Assembly (NCBI GenBank): GCA_026985615.1
Contig: JALSQD010000008.1
Location: 1 to 61,611, forward strand
From: Thermaceae bacterium
GTDB lineage: Bacteria > Deinococcota > Deinococci > Deinococcales > Marinithermaceae
Direction of reading: 5' to 3'
Length of the DNA stretch: 61,611 nucleotides
The translations under genes and the position numbers were made by a program. The notes under the pieces are model-generated. The model was given only the letters and a program-made list of their open reading frames with translations. It searched no databases and had not been told where the DNA came from. This document shows positions 24,388-33,284 of this stretch, piece by piece (the stretch's first letter is position 1; the number at the start of each line of letters is the position of its first letter).

Positions 24388-26145
24388 TTACTCCTCCATG
24401 ATCTTCAAATGCAGCTCCGCCAGCTGCTCGGGTGAGACCGCCGCCGGCGCACCGGTGAGGGGGTCGCGCCCCGACCGGTTCTTGGGGAAGGGGATGACCT
24501 CGCGGATGCTTTCGGCGCCGCTCATCAGCGCCAAGAAGCGGTCGAGCCCCCAGGCGATGCCGCCGTGCGGTGGTGCGCCGTAACGAAGGGCCTCTAGGAA
24601 AAAACCGAACTTCTCCTGTGCCTCCTTGGGCGGGATGCCGAGTACGTCGAACATCTTTTGTTGGAGATCCATGCGATGAATACGAATGGAGCCGCCGCCG
24701 ACCTCGGTGCCGTTGAGCACCAGGTCGTAAGCCCTGGCGCGCACCCGGCCGGGGTTGCTGTCGAGCAGGGGGAGGTCTTCTTCGTAGGGCGAGGTGAAGG
24801 GGTGGTGCATGTAAGTCCACGTCTCCCGCTCGTCGTCCCACTCGAGCAGCGGGAAATCTACTACCCACAAGAAGTTCCAGCCCTTGCGCGGCACTTCAAG
24901 CATTTCGGCAAGCGCGAGCCGCACCTGGCCCAGCGCCTCGAGTGCGGTGCTCCAGCGATCGGCGACGAAGAGCACAGTCTCGCCCGGCCGCGCCCCCCAG
25001 GCGCGCAGGGCCCCGGCGTCGAGGAACTTGGCGATGCCGCCGGAGAGACCGTCCTCGCCCACCTTGACCCAGGCGAGCCCCTTGGCGCCATAGCGTTTGG
25101 CCACCTCCTCGAGCGCGGCGATCTGCTTGCGCGTAAGCTCGGCCGGTGCCCGCAGGCCGCGAATCACGCCGCCGGCCTCCAGCACGCTGCGGAAGGCGTT
25201 GAAGTTCGAGTTTGCGAAGAGCTCGTCCGCCGACTCGAGCTCGAGGCCGAAGCGGGTGTCGGGCTTGTCGGAGCCGTAGCGCTCCATCGCCTCGCGGTAG
25301 GGCATGCGCGGGAAGGGGAGGGGTAGCTCTACCCCGAGCGTCTCGCGAAAGACGTGGGCCACTAGCCGCTCGTTGATCTCCCAGATGTCCTCCTGCTCCA
25401 CGAAGGACATCTCCATGTCAAGCTGGGTGAAATCGGGTTGGCGGTCGGCCCGCAAGTCCTCATCGCGGAAGCAGCGCGCGATCTGGAAGTAGCGGTCCAC
25501 CCCGGCGACCATCAGCATCTGCTTGAAGAGCTGCGGTGACTGGGGCAAGGCGTAGAACTTGCCGGGCTCGAGCCGGCTCGGCACCAAAAAGTCGCGCGCG
25601 CCCTCGGGGGTGCTGCGGGTGAGGAAGGGCGTTTCCACCTGTACGAAGCCCTCGGCGCCGAGAAAGTCCCAGATGGCCTTGATGACGGCGTGGCGGAGCT
25701 CGAGCCGCCCCAGCATCTTCTTGCGGCGCAGGTCAAGGTAGCGGTACTTGAGGCGCAGGTCCTCGTTCACCCGGTCAGTGGGGTCGTCCTCGTCGCGCCA
25801 GGAGGCGTCCACGACGAAGGGGGGCGTCTCGGCTTCGTTGAGGATCTCAATGGACTCCACCTCCACCTCTACCGCGCCCGTGGCCAGGTTGGGGTTCACC
25901 TGGTCGGCGGGCCGGCGGCGCACCGTACCCGTTACGTTCACCACGTACTCGCCCCGCAGCTGCTCCGCGGTGGCGAAGGCCGGACTCTGCGGATCCACCA
26001 CCGCCTGTACGAGCCCGGTCCGGTCGCGCAGGTCGAGAAAGATCAGCCCGCCCAGGTCGCGCCTGCGGTTGACCCAGCCCGCCAGCCGCACGCGCTCGCC
26101 AACATGACGTTCGTTCAGTTCGCCGCAGTAATGGGTGCGTTTCAC
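24388..26145 (-). CDS. aspS: Aspartyl-tRNA synthetase, bacterial type
   Basis: A 585-residue class II synthetase with N-terminal OB anticodon domain (VRLAGWVNRRRDLGGLIFLDLRD), motif 2 (FRDEDLRADRQPDFTQLDMEMSF region), a GAD insertion of about 130 residues and motif 3 GGIAWGLDRFLALM. Bacterial-type AspRS in this phylum charges tRNA-Asp, alongside the AsnRS also present in this window. It overlaps hisS by four bases. Confidence 0.97.
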   Translation of the reverse strand: MKRTHYCGELNERHVGERVRLAGWVNRRRDLGGLIFLDLRDRTGLVQAVVDPQSPAFATAEQLRGEYVVNVTGTVRRRPADQVNPNLATGAVEVEVESIEILNEAETPPFVVDASWRDEDDPTDRVNEDLRLKYRYLDLRRKKMLGRLELRHAVIKAIWDFLGAEGFVQVETPFLTRSTPEGARDFLVPSRLEPGKFYALPQSPQLFKQMLMVAGVDRYFQIARCFRDEDLRADRQPDFTQLDMEMSFVEQEDIWEINERLVAHVFRETLGVELPLPFPRMPYREAMERYGSDKPDTRFGLELESADELFANSNFNAFRSVLEAGGVIRGLRAPAELTRKQIAALEEVAKRYGAKGLAWVKVGEDGLSGGIAKFLDAGALRAWGARPGETVLFVADRWSTALEALGQVRLALAEMLEVPRKGWNFLWVVDFPLLEWDDERETWTYMHHPFTSPYEEDLPLLDSNPGRVRARAYDLVLNGTEVGGGSIRIHRMDLQQKMFDVLGIPPKEAQEKFGFFLEALRYGAPPHGGIAWGLDRFLALMSGAESIREVIPFPKNRSGRDPLTGAPAAVSPEQLAELHLKIMEE

Positions 26146-27416
26146 GCGCGTCCTCCTTTACCTACCCATTCTCGCACTTCTTCGAGGGGCAGGGTGTGCT
26201 GTTCGCCGGTCTCGAGATTCTTGACCGTGAGCGTGCCCGCCGTGGCCTCGTCGGGGCCAAGAAGGGCGGCGAAGCGGGCGCCCTTCTTCTCCGCCTCCTG
26301 CAGGCCCTTGCCCGGCTTGCGCGCCTTGAGCGCGTACTGCACGCGCAGCTCGGGCCAGAAGCGGGCCGCCACCTCCAGCGCGCGGGGCACGAGCGAGGAC
26401 TCGAGCGGCACGATGTAGAGGTCGAGCGCGGGCGCGGGGGCAGGGGAGAGGCCCTCGGCCTCCATAGCCAGGGCTACGCGCTCGATGCCCAGCGCCCAGC
26501 CCACCCCCGGGGCCGGCGGCCCGCCCAGCAGCTCGCTCAGCCCATCGTAGCGGCCGCCGCCGCCCAGCGCCGACTGCGCCCCCAGCTCATCGTGATGAAT
26601 TTCCCATGAAGTTCGCACGTAGTAGTCGAGACCACGCACAATGGAGGGGTCTACCTCGTAGGGCACGCCCAACGCGCCCAGCCGCGCGCGCACGGCCTCG
26701 AAATGCGCCTTCGCCTCGGACCCAAGAAAGGCGAGCATGGGACGCACGTCGAGCTCGGCCAACAGTGCTCGGTCGCCTGAGTTCTTGGAGTCGAGGATGC
26801 GCATGGGGTTGGTCACGAGCCGCCGGCGCGAGTCCTCCGAAAGGCGCGCCGCGTGCGGCGCCAGTAGCTCGCGCAGGTAGGCGTTGTAGCGCTCACGGTC
26901 GGCCGGGTCGCCCACCGAACCGAGCAAGAGGCGCATATTGCGCAAGCCCAGCGAGGCAAGGATGTGGTAGGAAAGCGCCACCGCCTCGGCGTCGAGCTCG
27001 GGCTGGTCGGAGCCCAGTACCTCGTAACCCACCTGGTGGAACTGACGCTGGCGGCCCTTTTGCGGCCGCTCAGCGCGGAACATGGGCCCGGCGTACCACA
27101 GCCGCACCGGCTGAGGCCAGACCTTCATACCGTGTTCGTTGTAGGCGCGCACCACCCCGGCCGTGCCCTCGGGCCGGAGGGTGAGCGAACGGCCGGCGCG
27201 GTCGCTGAAGGTGAACATTTCCTTCTGAACGATGTCGGAGGTGGGCCCAACGCCCCGCTCGAAGACCTCGGTAAACTCGAAGATGGGCGTGGCGATCTCG
27301 GCGGCCCCGGCGGCCTCGGCCCAGCGGCGAGCCGCGTCTACGATAGCGCGATGATAGGCTAGGGGGTCGCCGAATAGGTCGTGGGTTCCTTTAACGGCTC
27401 GCGTCACAAAGGCCAT
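26142..27416 (-). CDS. hisS: Histidyl-tRNA synthetase
   Basis: A 424-residue class II synthetase. Visible are motif 1 near FEFTEVFERGVG, motif 2 (LTLRPEGTAGVVRAY), the histidine motifs VRGLDYYVRTSWE and GGGGRYDGL, motif 3 (GVGWALGIERVAL) and a C-terminal anticodon domain. It is the first gene of hisS-aspS-phzF-HAD. The start is 42 bases from the dif-like palindrome and 84 bases from the divergent recombinase gene. Confidence 0.97.
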   Translation of the reverse strand: MAFVTRAVKGTHDLFGDPLAYHRAIVDAARRWAEAAGAAEIATPIFEFTEVFERGVGPTSDIVQKEMFTFSDRAGRSLTLRPEGTAGVVRAYNEHGMKVWPQPVRLWYAGPMFRAERPQKGRQRQFHQVGYEVLGSDQPELDAEAVALSYHILASLGLRNMRLLLGSVGDPADRERYNAYLRELLAPHAARLSEDSRRRLVTNPMRILDSKNSGDRALLAELDVRPMLAFLGSEAKAHFEAVRARLGALGVPYEVDPSIVRGLDYYVRTSWEIHHDELGAQSALGGGGRYDGLSELLGGPPAPGVGWALGIERVALAMEAEGLSPAPAPALDLYIVPLESSLVPRALEVAARFWPELRVQYALKARKPGKGLQEAEKKGARFAALLGPDEATAGTLTVKNLETGEQHTLPLEEVREWVGKGGRA

Positions 27417-27457
27417 TCTACGTGAGCGGGCGTTAGACGTGTTTTTACCTAATGCAA

Positions 27458-27485
27458 ATTCCCGTTAATATCCCTTAACGGGAAT
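27458..27485. other. dif-like recombination site candidate: 11-6-11 palindrome
   Basis: A perfect inverted repeat, ATTCCCGTTAA (27458-27468) and TTAACGGGAAT (27475-27485), surrounds a 6-bp centre TATCCC. The total of 28 bp with 11-bp arms and a 6-bp spacer is the architecture of Xer/dif sites. The inner ends TTAA...TTAA and outer AAT resemble XerD arms. It lies 15 bases before a Xer-type recombinase gene and overlaps its promoter region, so an operator is the alternative reading. Confidence 0.6.
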
Positions 27486-27489
27486 ATGG

Positions 27490-27495
27490 TAGAAT
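27490..27495 (+). promoter_or_regulatory. -10 box for a leaderless xer transcript
   Basis: TAGAAT ends five bases before the ATG at 27501, too close for a ribosome binding site. The mRNA would start at or next to the ATG. No clear -35 hexamer is seen. The position expected for one lies inside the palindrome. Confidence 0.6.
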
Positions 27496-27500
27496 GAGGC

Positions 27501-28541
27501 ATGCTGGAGCCCCTAGCCAACTGGTCCGACCCCGCCAAACGCCGGCTCTGGGCAGTGAAAGCGGCCCACGAGCGCGACGAGGCGCGCCTCATCGAGTTGC
27601 TGGAGGCCTACCTCTTCCTCAAGGGCCGCAAGAAGGCGTTGGTAAGCCCCGAAACGCTGCGTACCTACCGCACCGCGCTGCGCGATTACCTCGCCTGGGC
27701 CTGGCCCGAGGGCGCACCGGGCCCACGCCTGCCCCTGCTCAAGGCCACCAGCGACGACCTTGACCATTACGTCCACGACCTGCAGACGCGCGGCGGCCAC
27801 CTACCCGAGAACGCCCGGCCGCTCAAGCCCGCGAGCGTGGCCACCTACCTGGCGGGCGTGCGTGCTTTCTACCGGGCGCTCGAGTGGGCTGGTGCCGCGA
27901 CAGCACCCGAGGACGTCCACGCCCCCGCCGACCCCACGCCGCGCGAGGAGCGGCGGCCCGCTCTCCCCCTGGAGCTCTACCGCCGTCTGCTCGAGCACCT
28001 GGACGATCCCGAGGACCCGGCAAAGCGCCGCGACCGCGCAGCGGTGCGCCTCATGGCCGAGGCCGGCCTGCGCATTAGCGAGGTCGTGCACCTCGACGCC
28101 GACGACGTCTTCCTGGCCGAGCGGCTGGTGGTGGTGCGCAGCGGTAAGGGCGGCAAGCAGCGCAGCGTACCGATCACGCGCGGCCTCGCGCGGGAGCTCG
28201 AAGGCTGGCTCAAGCTCCGCGCCGCCTACGCCGAGTCAGGCGAGCCGGCGCTTTTCGTGAACACCGGGGGGCGCAAGAACCGGGGCCGCCGCATCTCCGA
28301 CAGCATGCTGCGCAAGCGGCTGGCGCGTTACTACGAGGGGCTGGGCTTCCCTGCCCGCTACCGCGGCGCCCACATGCTGCGCCACACCGCCGGCACCCGC
28401 TTCTACCGCGCCACCGGCGATCTGCACGTAACCGCACGCTTGTTGGGTCACAGCAACGTCAACACCAGCGCCATCTACGCCAAGATGGACCTTGAGGGCC
28501 TGCGCGAAGCGGTGGACCGGCTTGAGGACGGAGAGGTTTAG
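27501..28541 (+). CDS. xerD: Xer-type tyrosine recombinase
   Basis: The 346-residue protein has an N-terminal core-binding domain (about 20-135) and a C-terminal catalytic domain with the full active site: Arg191 (AGLRISEV), Lys216 (SGKGGKQRSVP), His291 and Arg294 (HMLRHTAGT), His317 (LGHSN) and Tyr326 (AIYAKMD). It may resolve chromosome dimers as a stand-alone XerC/D-like enzyme. It is longer than E. coli XerD (298), mainly at the N terminus. Whether it is the chromosomal Xer or an element integrase is not settled. The adjacent dif-like site and housekeeping surroundings favour the former. Confidence 0.88.
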   Translation: MLEPLANWSDPAKRRLWAVKAAHERDEARLIELLEAYLFLKGRKKALVSPETLRTYRTALRDYLAWAWPEGAPGPRLPLLKATSDDLDHYVHDLQTRGGHLPENARPLKPASVATYLAGVRAFYRALEWAGAATAPEDVHAPADPTPREERRPALPLELYRRLLEHLDDPEDPAKRRDRAAVRLMAEAGLRISEVVHLDADDVFLAERLVVVRSGKGGKQRSVPITRGLARELEGWLKLRAAYAESGEPALFVNTGGRKNRGRRISDSMLRKRLARYYEGLGFPARYRGAHMLRHTAGTRFYRATGDLHVTARLLGHSNVNTSAIYAKMDLEGLREAVDRLEDGEV

Positions 28542-28550
28542 CGCTTGCTT

Positions 28551-28640
28551 TTTCAATCTTGCCTGTTTACGTTTTCTTGTGATTTTTTATACGATATGCC
28601 CGGTTGTGAATATTTTCCCGTATAAACACAAACGAGCAAA
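28551..28640. other. AT-rich non-coding stretch behind the recombinase gene
   Basis: This stretch is far richer in A+T than the rest of the window and encodes nothing I can support. It contains the inverted pair TTATACG (28587-28593) and CGTATAA (28619-28625), with TTGTG and CACAA outside them. The second arm extends to TTCCCGTATAA, similar to one arm of the palindrome upstream of the recombinase and to general XerC arms. Confidence 0.5.
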
Positions 28641-28664
28641 CGAGGCGTCGAGATTGCGGCCGGG

Positions 28665-29726
28665 CTAACGGGGCGTGTAGAAGAAAGCGAAGGCCAGCAG
28701 CGTGTAAACACCGAGCAGCATCACGCCCTCGAGCCAGTGGGTCTCCCCGTCGCGCACCACCGCGTTGGTGATGATGATCGCGGCGCTGAGGCCTGCGAGC
28801 TCGAGCGGGTTGTGAAAGACAAGGTCAAAGGGCTGGCCCGTGAACCAGCTCCAGATCACCAGCAGCGGAGCGGCGAGCAGGGCGATCTGGAGGCTCGAGC
28901 CCACCGCGATCTGCACCGCCAGGTCCATCTTGTTGCGAATCGCAAACAAAACCGCGGCCAAGTGCTCGGCGGCGTTGCCGATAAGCGGAATCAGGATGAT
29001 GCCCACGAAGAACTCGGAAAGCCCCAGCGCGACGGTGGCCTCCTCAAGGCTACCCACCAGCAGCTCCGACATCAGGGCCACCCCCACCGTGGCCGCGAGC
29101 AGCACACCAACCGCCGTCCCGAACGACCAGCGCGGCTCGTGGCCCTCCTCCAGCCCGCCCACCAGGTCGCGGTGCGTAACTAGCGAGAAAAGTAGGTTGG
29201 CCAGGTAGACCGCAATCAGCACTACGGCCACCGCCAAGCTGTAAGCGGCGTCAGGCGGTGCGGGGTTGGCCACCTCGAAGAAGGAGCGCTCCGCCAGGTC
29301 GAAGAACGCCGGTAGCATGAAGGCCACCAGCGATAGCGTGAGCAGCGTGACCAGCAGGCCCGCTGACTGGCGGTTGAAGCTCTGCCGGTGGCAGCGCAGC
29401 CCGCCCAGGAAGATCGAAAGCCCTAGCACCAGGAGCAGGTTCGACAAAAGCGAGCCGGTAATCGAGGCCTTGACGACTTCCACCTTCCCCGCGTTCAGGG
29501 CGATGAGGGCGATGATGAGTTCGGCGGCGTTGCCAAAGGTGGCGTTGAGCAGACCACCCACGGTGCTACCCGCCCGCGCCGCCAGCTCCTCGGTGGCCGT
29601 TCCCATCCAGCTGGCAAGCGGCAAGAGCGCGAGCGCCGAGATCAGAAAGATCCAGACGCCGTCCCAGTGGCGGAACTCGGCCCAGAAGGCCAGCGGTACG
29701 GCCAGCAGCAACAGGTTGCGCGTCAC
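28665..29726 (-). CDS. Calcium/proton exchanger, CaxA type
   Basis: A 353-residue integral membrane protein with about eleven hydrophobic helices. The two alpha-repeat signatures TFGNAAELIIALIAL and LIGNAAEHLAAVLFA identify a Ca2+/H+ antiporter of the CaCA superfamily. It would export Ca2+ using the proton gradient. GTG at 29726 follows the smc stop by two bases with GAGGTG at the smc end, so it is the last gene of the smpB-to-cax operon. Confidence 0.93.
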   Translation of the reverse strand: MTRNLLLLAVPLAFWAEFRHWDGVWIFLISALALLPLASWMGTATEELAARAGSTVGGLLNATFGNAAELIIALIALNAGKVEVVKASITGSLLSNLLLVLGLSIFLGGLRCHRQSFNRQSAGLLVTLLTLSLVAFMLPAFFDLAERSFFEVANPAPPDAAYSLAVAVVLIAVYLANLLFSLVTHRDLVGGLEEGHEPRWSFGTAVGVLLAATVGVALMSELLVGSLEEATVALGLSEFFVGIILIPLIGNAAEHLAAVLFAIRNKMDLAVQIAVGSSLQIALLAAPLLVIWSWFTGQPFDLVFHNPLELAGLSAAIIITNAVVRDGETHWLEGVMLLGVYTLLAFAFFYTPR

Positions 29727-29728
29727 GG

Positions 29729-32700
29729 CTACACCTCCTCGCGGCGCAGGCTGTAGACCCAGCTCGCGCCACCGCGGTTGGTGACCCCCCAGAGAACGTC
29801 GCAGGCTTCCATGCTGCGCTTTTGGTGGGTCACCAGGACGAACTGGCGATCGCGCGCGAAGTCGCGCAAGAAGCCGATGAAACGCAGAATGTTCGACTCA
29901 TCCAGCGGCGCATCCACCTCGTCGAGCACGGCGATGGGCAGGCTCCCCTCCCCTACCTCGGCCAGGGCAAAGAGGAAGCCCAGCGCACCCATCGTCTTCT
30001 CGCCAGTGGAAAGCAGGCGCAGGTCACGAGTGCGCTTGCCCTGGGGCTGAAGGCTCAGGTGGAGGCCATCCTCTTCCAGGCGCACGTCGGCCATGCCACC
30101 GAGCAGCGCCCGGCCGTAGTAGGCAAAGCGCTCGCGGAAACGGCCGAACGCCGCCCGCAACTGGGCCTCGTAAGCCTCGCGCAGCTGCTCGGCCTCGGCC
30201 GCGAGGCGGGCGGCCGCCTCCTCTGCCTCGGCCACCGAGGCCTCGACCTCGCCGAGCGAGGCCGTGAACTCCTCCAGTGCCTGGGCGGCGCGGTGGTTGA
30301 CCGGACCGATCGCCTCGAGCTCGCGCTCGATCTCACGCAGACGCAACTGAAGCTTGCGCACGCTGCCCTCGGCATGCGGCCCCGGCGGAAGCTCACCCGC
30401 CTCGCGCAGCACCTCCTCCAGGGTGGCCTCCCGGCGCGCGAGTAAAACACGCGCCTCTTCCGCCTCACCGGCGATGCGCCCCAGCCGGGCGCTGTGCTCG
30501 CGCTGGGCGCGCTCGAGCTCATCCAGGCGCGCCTCCAGCTCCTCCAGCGCCCGGCGCGCGGCCTCGATCCCGAGGGCCTCCAGCTTCTCGGCTTGCTCCC
30601 GCGCCTGTGTTTCCAGCTCCTCCAAGCGCGCCTGTAGCCGCCGCGACTCCTCCTCGATCTGGCCCAGGCGGCCCAGGTTGCGCTCCAGCCGCGTGCGCCG
30701 TTCACGGTAGTGCTCGAGCTCGAGCTCGTAGCGTTCGCGGGCCGTACGGTAGGCCCGCCAGTCCGCGAGGGCGCGCTCCGTCTCCTCGAGCCGCTCGGCG
30801 AGCGCCGCCAGTTCGTGCTGCAAATACTCCAGCGACTCACCGTCGGGCTCAGGCGCCGCCTCCGGCGGCTCGGGAGCGGCCTGTGCCGCGGGTAGGACTG
30901 CAAGCGCCCGCTCGGCTGCGGCGCGCTCGGCGCGCAGACGGCGGACCTCTTCGTCCAGAGCTTCCAGCCCCAGCTCGGCCAGCGCCCGCTTCAGCTCCTC
31001 GACCCGGCGGCGGGCACGCTCCAGCGCCTCCTGGGCGTGGCGGCGTTCGTCCGTGAGCCGCCGCAGGCGGCCGCGCAGCTCCAGCCGTGCCCCCGATTTC
31101 TTGGCGGGGCGGCCGCCGCTCACCGAGCCCAGCATCTCCACGACCTCACCCTCGAGCGTCACCGTGCGCACCCGTCGCGCGCCCCGCGCCAGCCCCAGCG
31201 CAACCTCCAGCGACTCGACAAGCAGGGTGTCACCAAAAAGGGCCTGAGTGAGCCGGGGCTCGCCCGGAATGTGAAAGAGCTCGCGCGCGGGGCCGAGCAC
31301 CCCGGGGCGACCATCGAAGGCCGCCAGGTCGGTGGTGCGGGGCCGGGCGAGGTCGCGCGCCAGCAGGGTGGCCCGCGCCCCCACCTTCTTCAGGTGCGCC
31401 ACCGCCCGCCGCAGCGCCGCCTCGTCCTCCAGCAGCACCCACTGGGCCCGGGGACCCAGCGCGGCCTCGGCCGCAACCTCGTAACCCTCAGGCACCTCCA
31501 GCAGGTCCACTACGACGCCGAGCACCCCGGGTAGCTTCGCCTTCAGAAGCTCGCGCGCGCCCGCGCCCAGGTCGGCCCCGGAGGCCACCAGCGACTCCAG
31601 CCTCCCCGCTTCGCGCTCGAGCGCACGAGCCTCGGCATAGAGGTCGGAAACCTCACGCTGGGCGGCGTCCAGCTGCTTGCGCAGCTCACCGGCGCGCCTC
31701 TGAGCATCCCTCAGCTGGACCTCGGCGCGCGTGAGCCCATCCGACAGCTCTTCCAGGCGCGCGCTCCAGCGCGCGCGCTCCTGCTGCGCATGTTGGTAGG
31801 CGGCCAGCTCGGCCTCGTAGCGCACCAGGGCCTCGCGGTAAGCCTGGTAGCGGCTACGGGCACGCTCGAACGCGGCCCGCTCGCGCCGTAAGCGCTCTTC
31901 GAGCGCGCGCAGCTCGTCGCGCAGCCGGGCGGCCTCCTCCTCAAGCCGGTCCGCCTCTTCCGCCTCGCCCGGCGGCTCGGGAGGCAGCGGCTCGCGCATC
32001 TGCTGCAGCACCTCGTTTTCTTCCTGCATCCGGGCAGCCTCGGCGCGTAGACGCTCGAGCGCCTCACGTAAGTGGCCGCGCTCGCGCTGCAGCAGCTTAA
32101 GCTCGCTCTCGATGGCTACCTGCTCGGCACGCAGGCGCGTCAACCGCTCGCGCGCCGCGTCGCGTTCGCGCACCAGCTCCCGGGCAGCGGCCTCGTCCTC
32201 GCGCAGCGCATCTTCCAGACGCCCGCGCTCGGCGATCAGCGCCTCGATGCGGGCGTGCAATTTTTCGATCTCGGCTTCCAGCGCTCGCCGGCGGGCCTCG
32301 ACCAGGCCCCGCTGCACCTCGATCCGTTCACGCGCCAACGCCTCAGCGCGGCGGGCCTCCTCGGCCTCCGCTTCGAGCCGCGCCTTCTCCGCAAGGCGGG
32401 CGGAATACTGCTCGCGCAAAGCGTCCAGATGCTGACGGGAGCGCTCCAGCCGCTGGCGGGTCTCGCGCAACGAGAGCGTAACCACCCGCAGCCCCGCCGC
32501 CTCCTCCAGACGCTCCAGCAAGGCGTCGGGCGAGGACTCGATGATGAGCGAGATCTCCCCCTGCCCCACGAGGGCGTGGGCGTTCTTGCCCAGACCGCTG
32601 CCGGCGAGCGCGCGCTCGATCTGGCGAAAGCTCGCGCGCTTGCCGTTGAGGCGTACCTCCTGCTCCCCCGAGCGGTCGATGCGACGGCTCACCACGTAGC

Positions 32701-32965
32701 GCTCACGCCCCTCGCGCAGCACCAGCTCGACCTCGGCAAAGGGCATGGGCTTGCGCCCCTCGCCGCCGTGAAAAATGAGCGCCTCGGCCTCGCGGGCGCG
32801 CAGGGCGCGGGCGCGCGAGCCGAGGACGAAGCGGATCGCCTCGACCACGTTGCTCTTGCCCGAGCCGTTGGGCCCGATGATGCCGGTCACGCCGCGGTCG
32901 AAGAGGATCTCCGTGCGGTCGGCGAACGACTTGAATCCGTGCAGCGTCAGGCGCTCAATCTTCAT
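29729..32965 (-). CDS. smc: Chromosome segregation ATPase SMC
   Basis: The 1078-residue protein has the SMC layout: N-terminal ATPase half with Walker A GPNGSGKSN (about residues 32-40), a long Arg/Glu/Leu-rich coiled coil, a hinge around the middle (GVLGVVVDLLEVPEGYEVAAE to GSVSGGRPAK), a second coiled coil, and a C-terminal half with Walker B IAVLDEVDAPLD. The ABC signature reads LLSTGEKTM where LSGGEKAL is common. ATG at 32965 overlaps the mazG-like gene by 11 bases. The upstream extension to 33106 is that gene in another frame. No scpA or scpB is nearby. Confidence 0.95.
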   Translation of the reverse strand: MKIERLTLHGFKSFADRTEILFDRGVTGIIGPNGSGKSNVVEAIRFVLGSRARALRAREAEALIFHGGEGRKPMPFAEVELVLREGRERYVVSRRIDRSGEQEVRLNGKRASFRQIERALAGSGLGKNAHALVGQGEISLIIESSPDALLERLEEAAGLRVVTLSLRETRQRLERSRQHLDALREQYSARLAEKARLEAEAEEARRAEALARERIEVQRGLVEARRRALEAEIEKLHARIEALIAERGRLEDALREDEAAARELVRERDAARERLTRLRAEQVAIESELKLLQRERGHLREALERLRAEAARMQEENEVLQQMREPLPPEPPGEAEEADRLEEEAARLRDELRALEERLRRERAAFERARSRYQAYREALVRYEAELAAYQHAQQERARWSARLEELSDGLTRAEVQLRDAQRRAGELRKQLDAAQREVSDLYAEARALEREAGRLESLVASGADLGAGARELLKAKLPGVLGVVVDLLEVPEGYEVAAEAALGPRAQWVLLEDEAALRRAVAHLKKVGARATLLARDLARPRTTDLAAFDGRPGVLGPARELFHIPGEPRLTQALFGDTLLVESLEVALGLARGARRVRTVTLEGEVVEMLGSVSGGRPAKKSGARLELRGRLRRLTDERRHAQEALERARRRVEELKRALAELGLEALDEEVRRLRAERAAAERALAVLPAAQAAPEPPEAAPEPDGESLEYLQHELAALAERLEETERALADWRAYRTARERYELELEHYRERRTRLERNLGRLGQIEEESRRLQARLEELETQAREQAEKLEALGIEAARRALEELEARLDELERAQREHSARLGRIAGEAEEARVLLARREATLEEVLREAGELPPGPHAEGSVRKLQLRLREIERELEAIGPVNHRAAQALEEFTASLGEVEASVAEAEEAAARLAAEAEQLREAYEAQLRAAFGRFRERFAYYGRALLGGMADVRLEEDGLHLSLQPQGKRTRDLRLLSTGEKTMGALGFLFALAEVGEGSLPIAVLDEVDAPLDESNILRFIGFLRDFARDRQFVLVTHQKRSMEACDVLWGVTNRGGASWVYSLRREEV

Positions 32966-33284
32966 CGTTGCGCTCGAGGTAGCGCGCCATCGCCTCTCGC
33001 GATTCGGGCAAGGGGAAGCGCGCCTCGTTGGCCGCCAGCTTCTCCAGCATCGCGGCTTCAAGGTCGATGCCCAGCTGGTCGGCCAGTTTGTACAACAATA
33101 ACCCAACGTCGGCCAACTCCCCGCTCAGGCTGACCTCGCCCTCCTTGTAGCCGACCTCGCGGAGCAGTTCACGCGCGACCTCACCCAGCTCCTCGAGCAG
33201 GTGCAAAAGCGTATGCTCGGGGCGCACCCCGTCCCAGCCGCGCTCGCGATCAAAACGGCGCAGCCTTTCCTGCAGCTCGCTCAC
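32955..33284 (-). CDS. MazG-like nucleotide pyrophosphohydrolase
   Basis: A 109-residue all-alpha NTP pyrophosphatase with the metal-binding helices HLLEELGEVARELL and LSGELADVGLLLYKLADQLG (ExxE...ExxD pattern). MazG-type enzymes remove non-canonical or excess (d)NTPs. The GTG at 33284 overlaps the stop of the GerM-domain gene, and the 3' end overlaps the start of smc. Confidence 0.85.
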   Translation of the reverse strand: MSELQERLRRFDRERGWDGVRPEHTLLHLLEELGEVARELLREVGYKEGEVSLSGELADVGLLLYKLADQLGIDLEAAMLEKLAANEARFPLPESREAMARYLERNDED

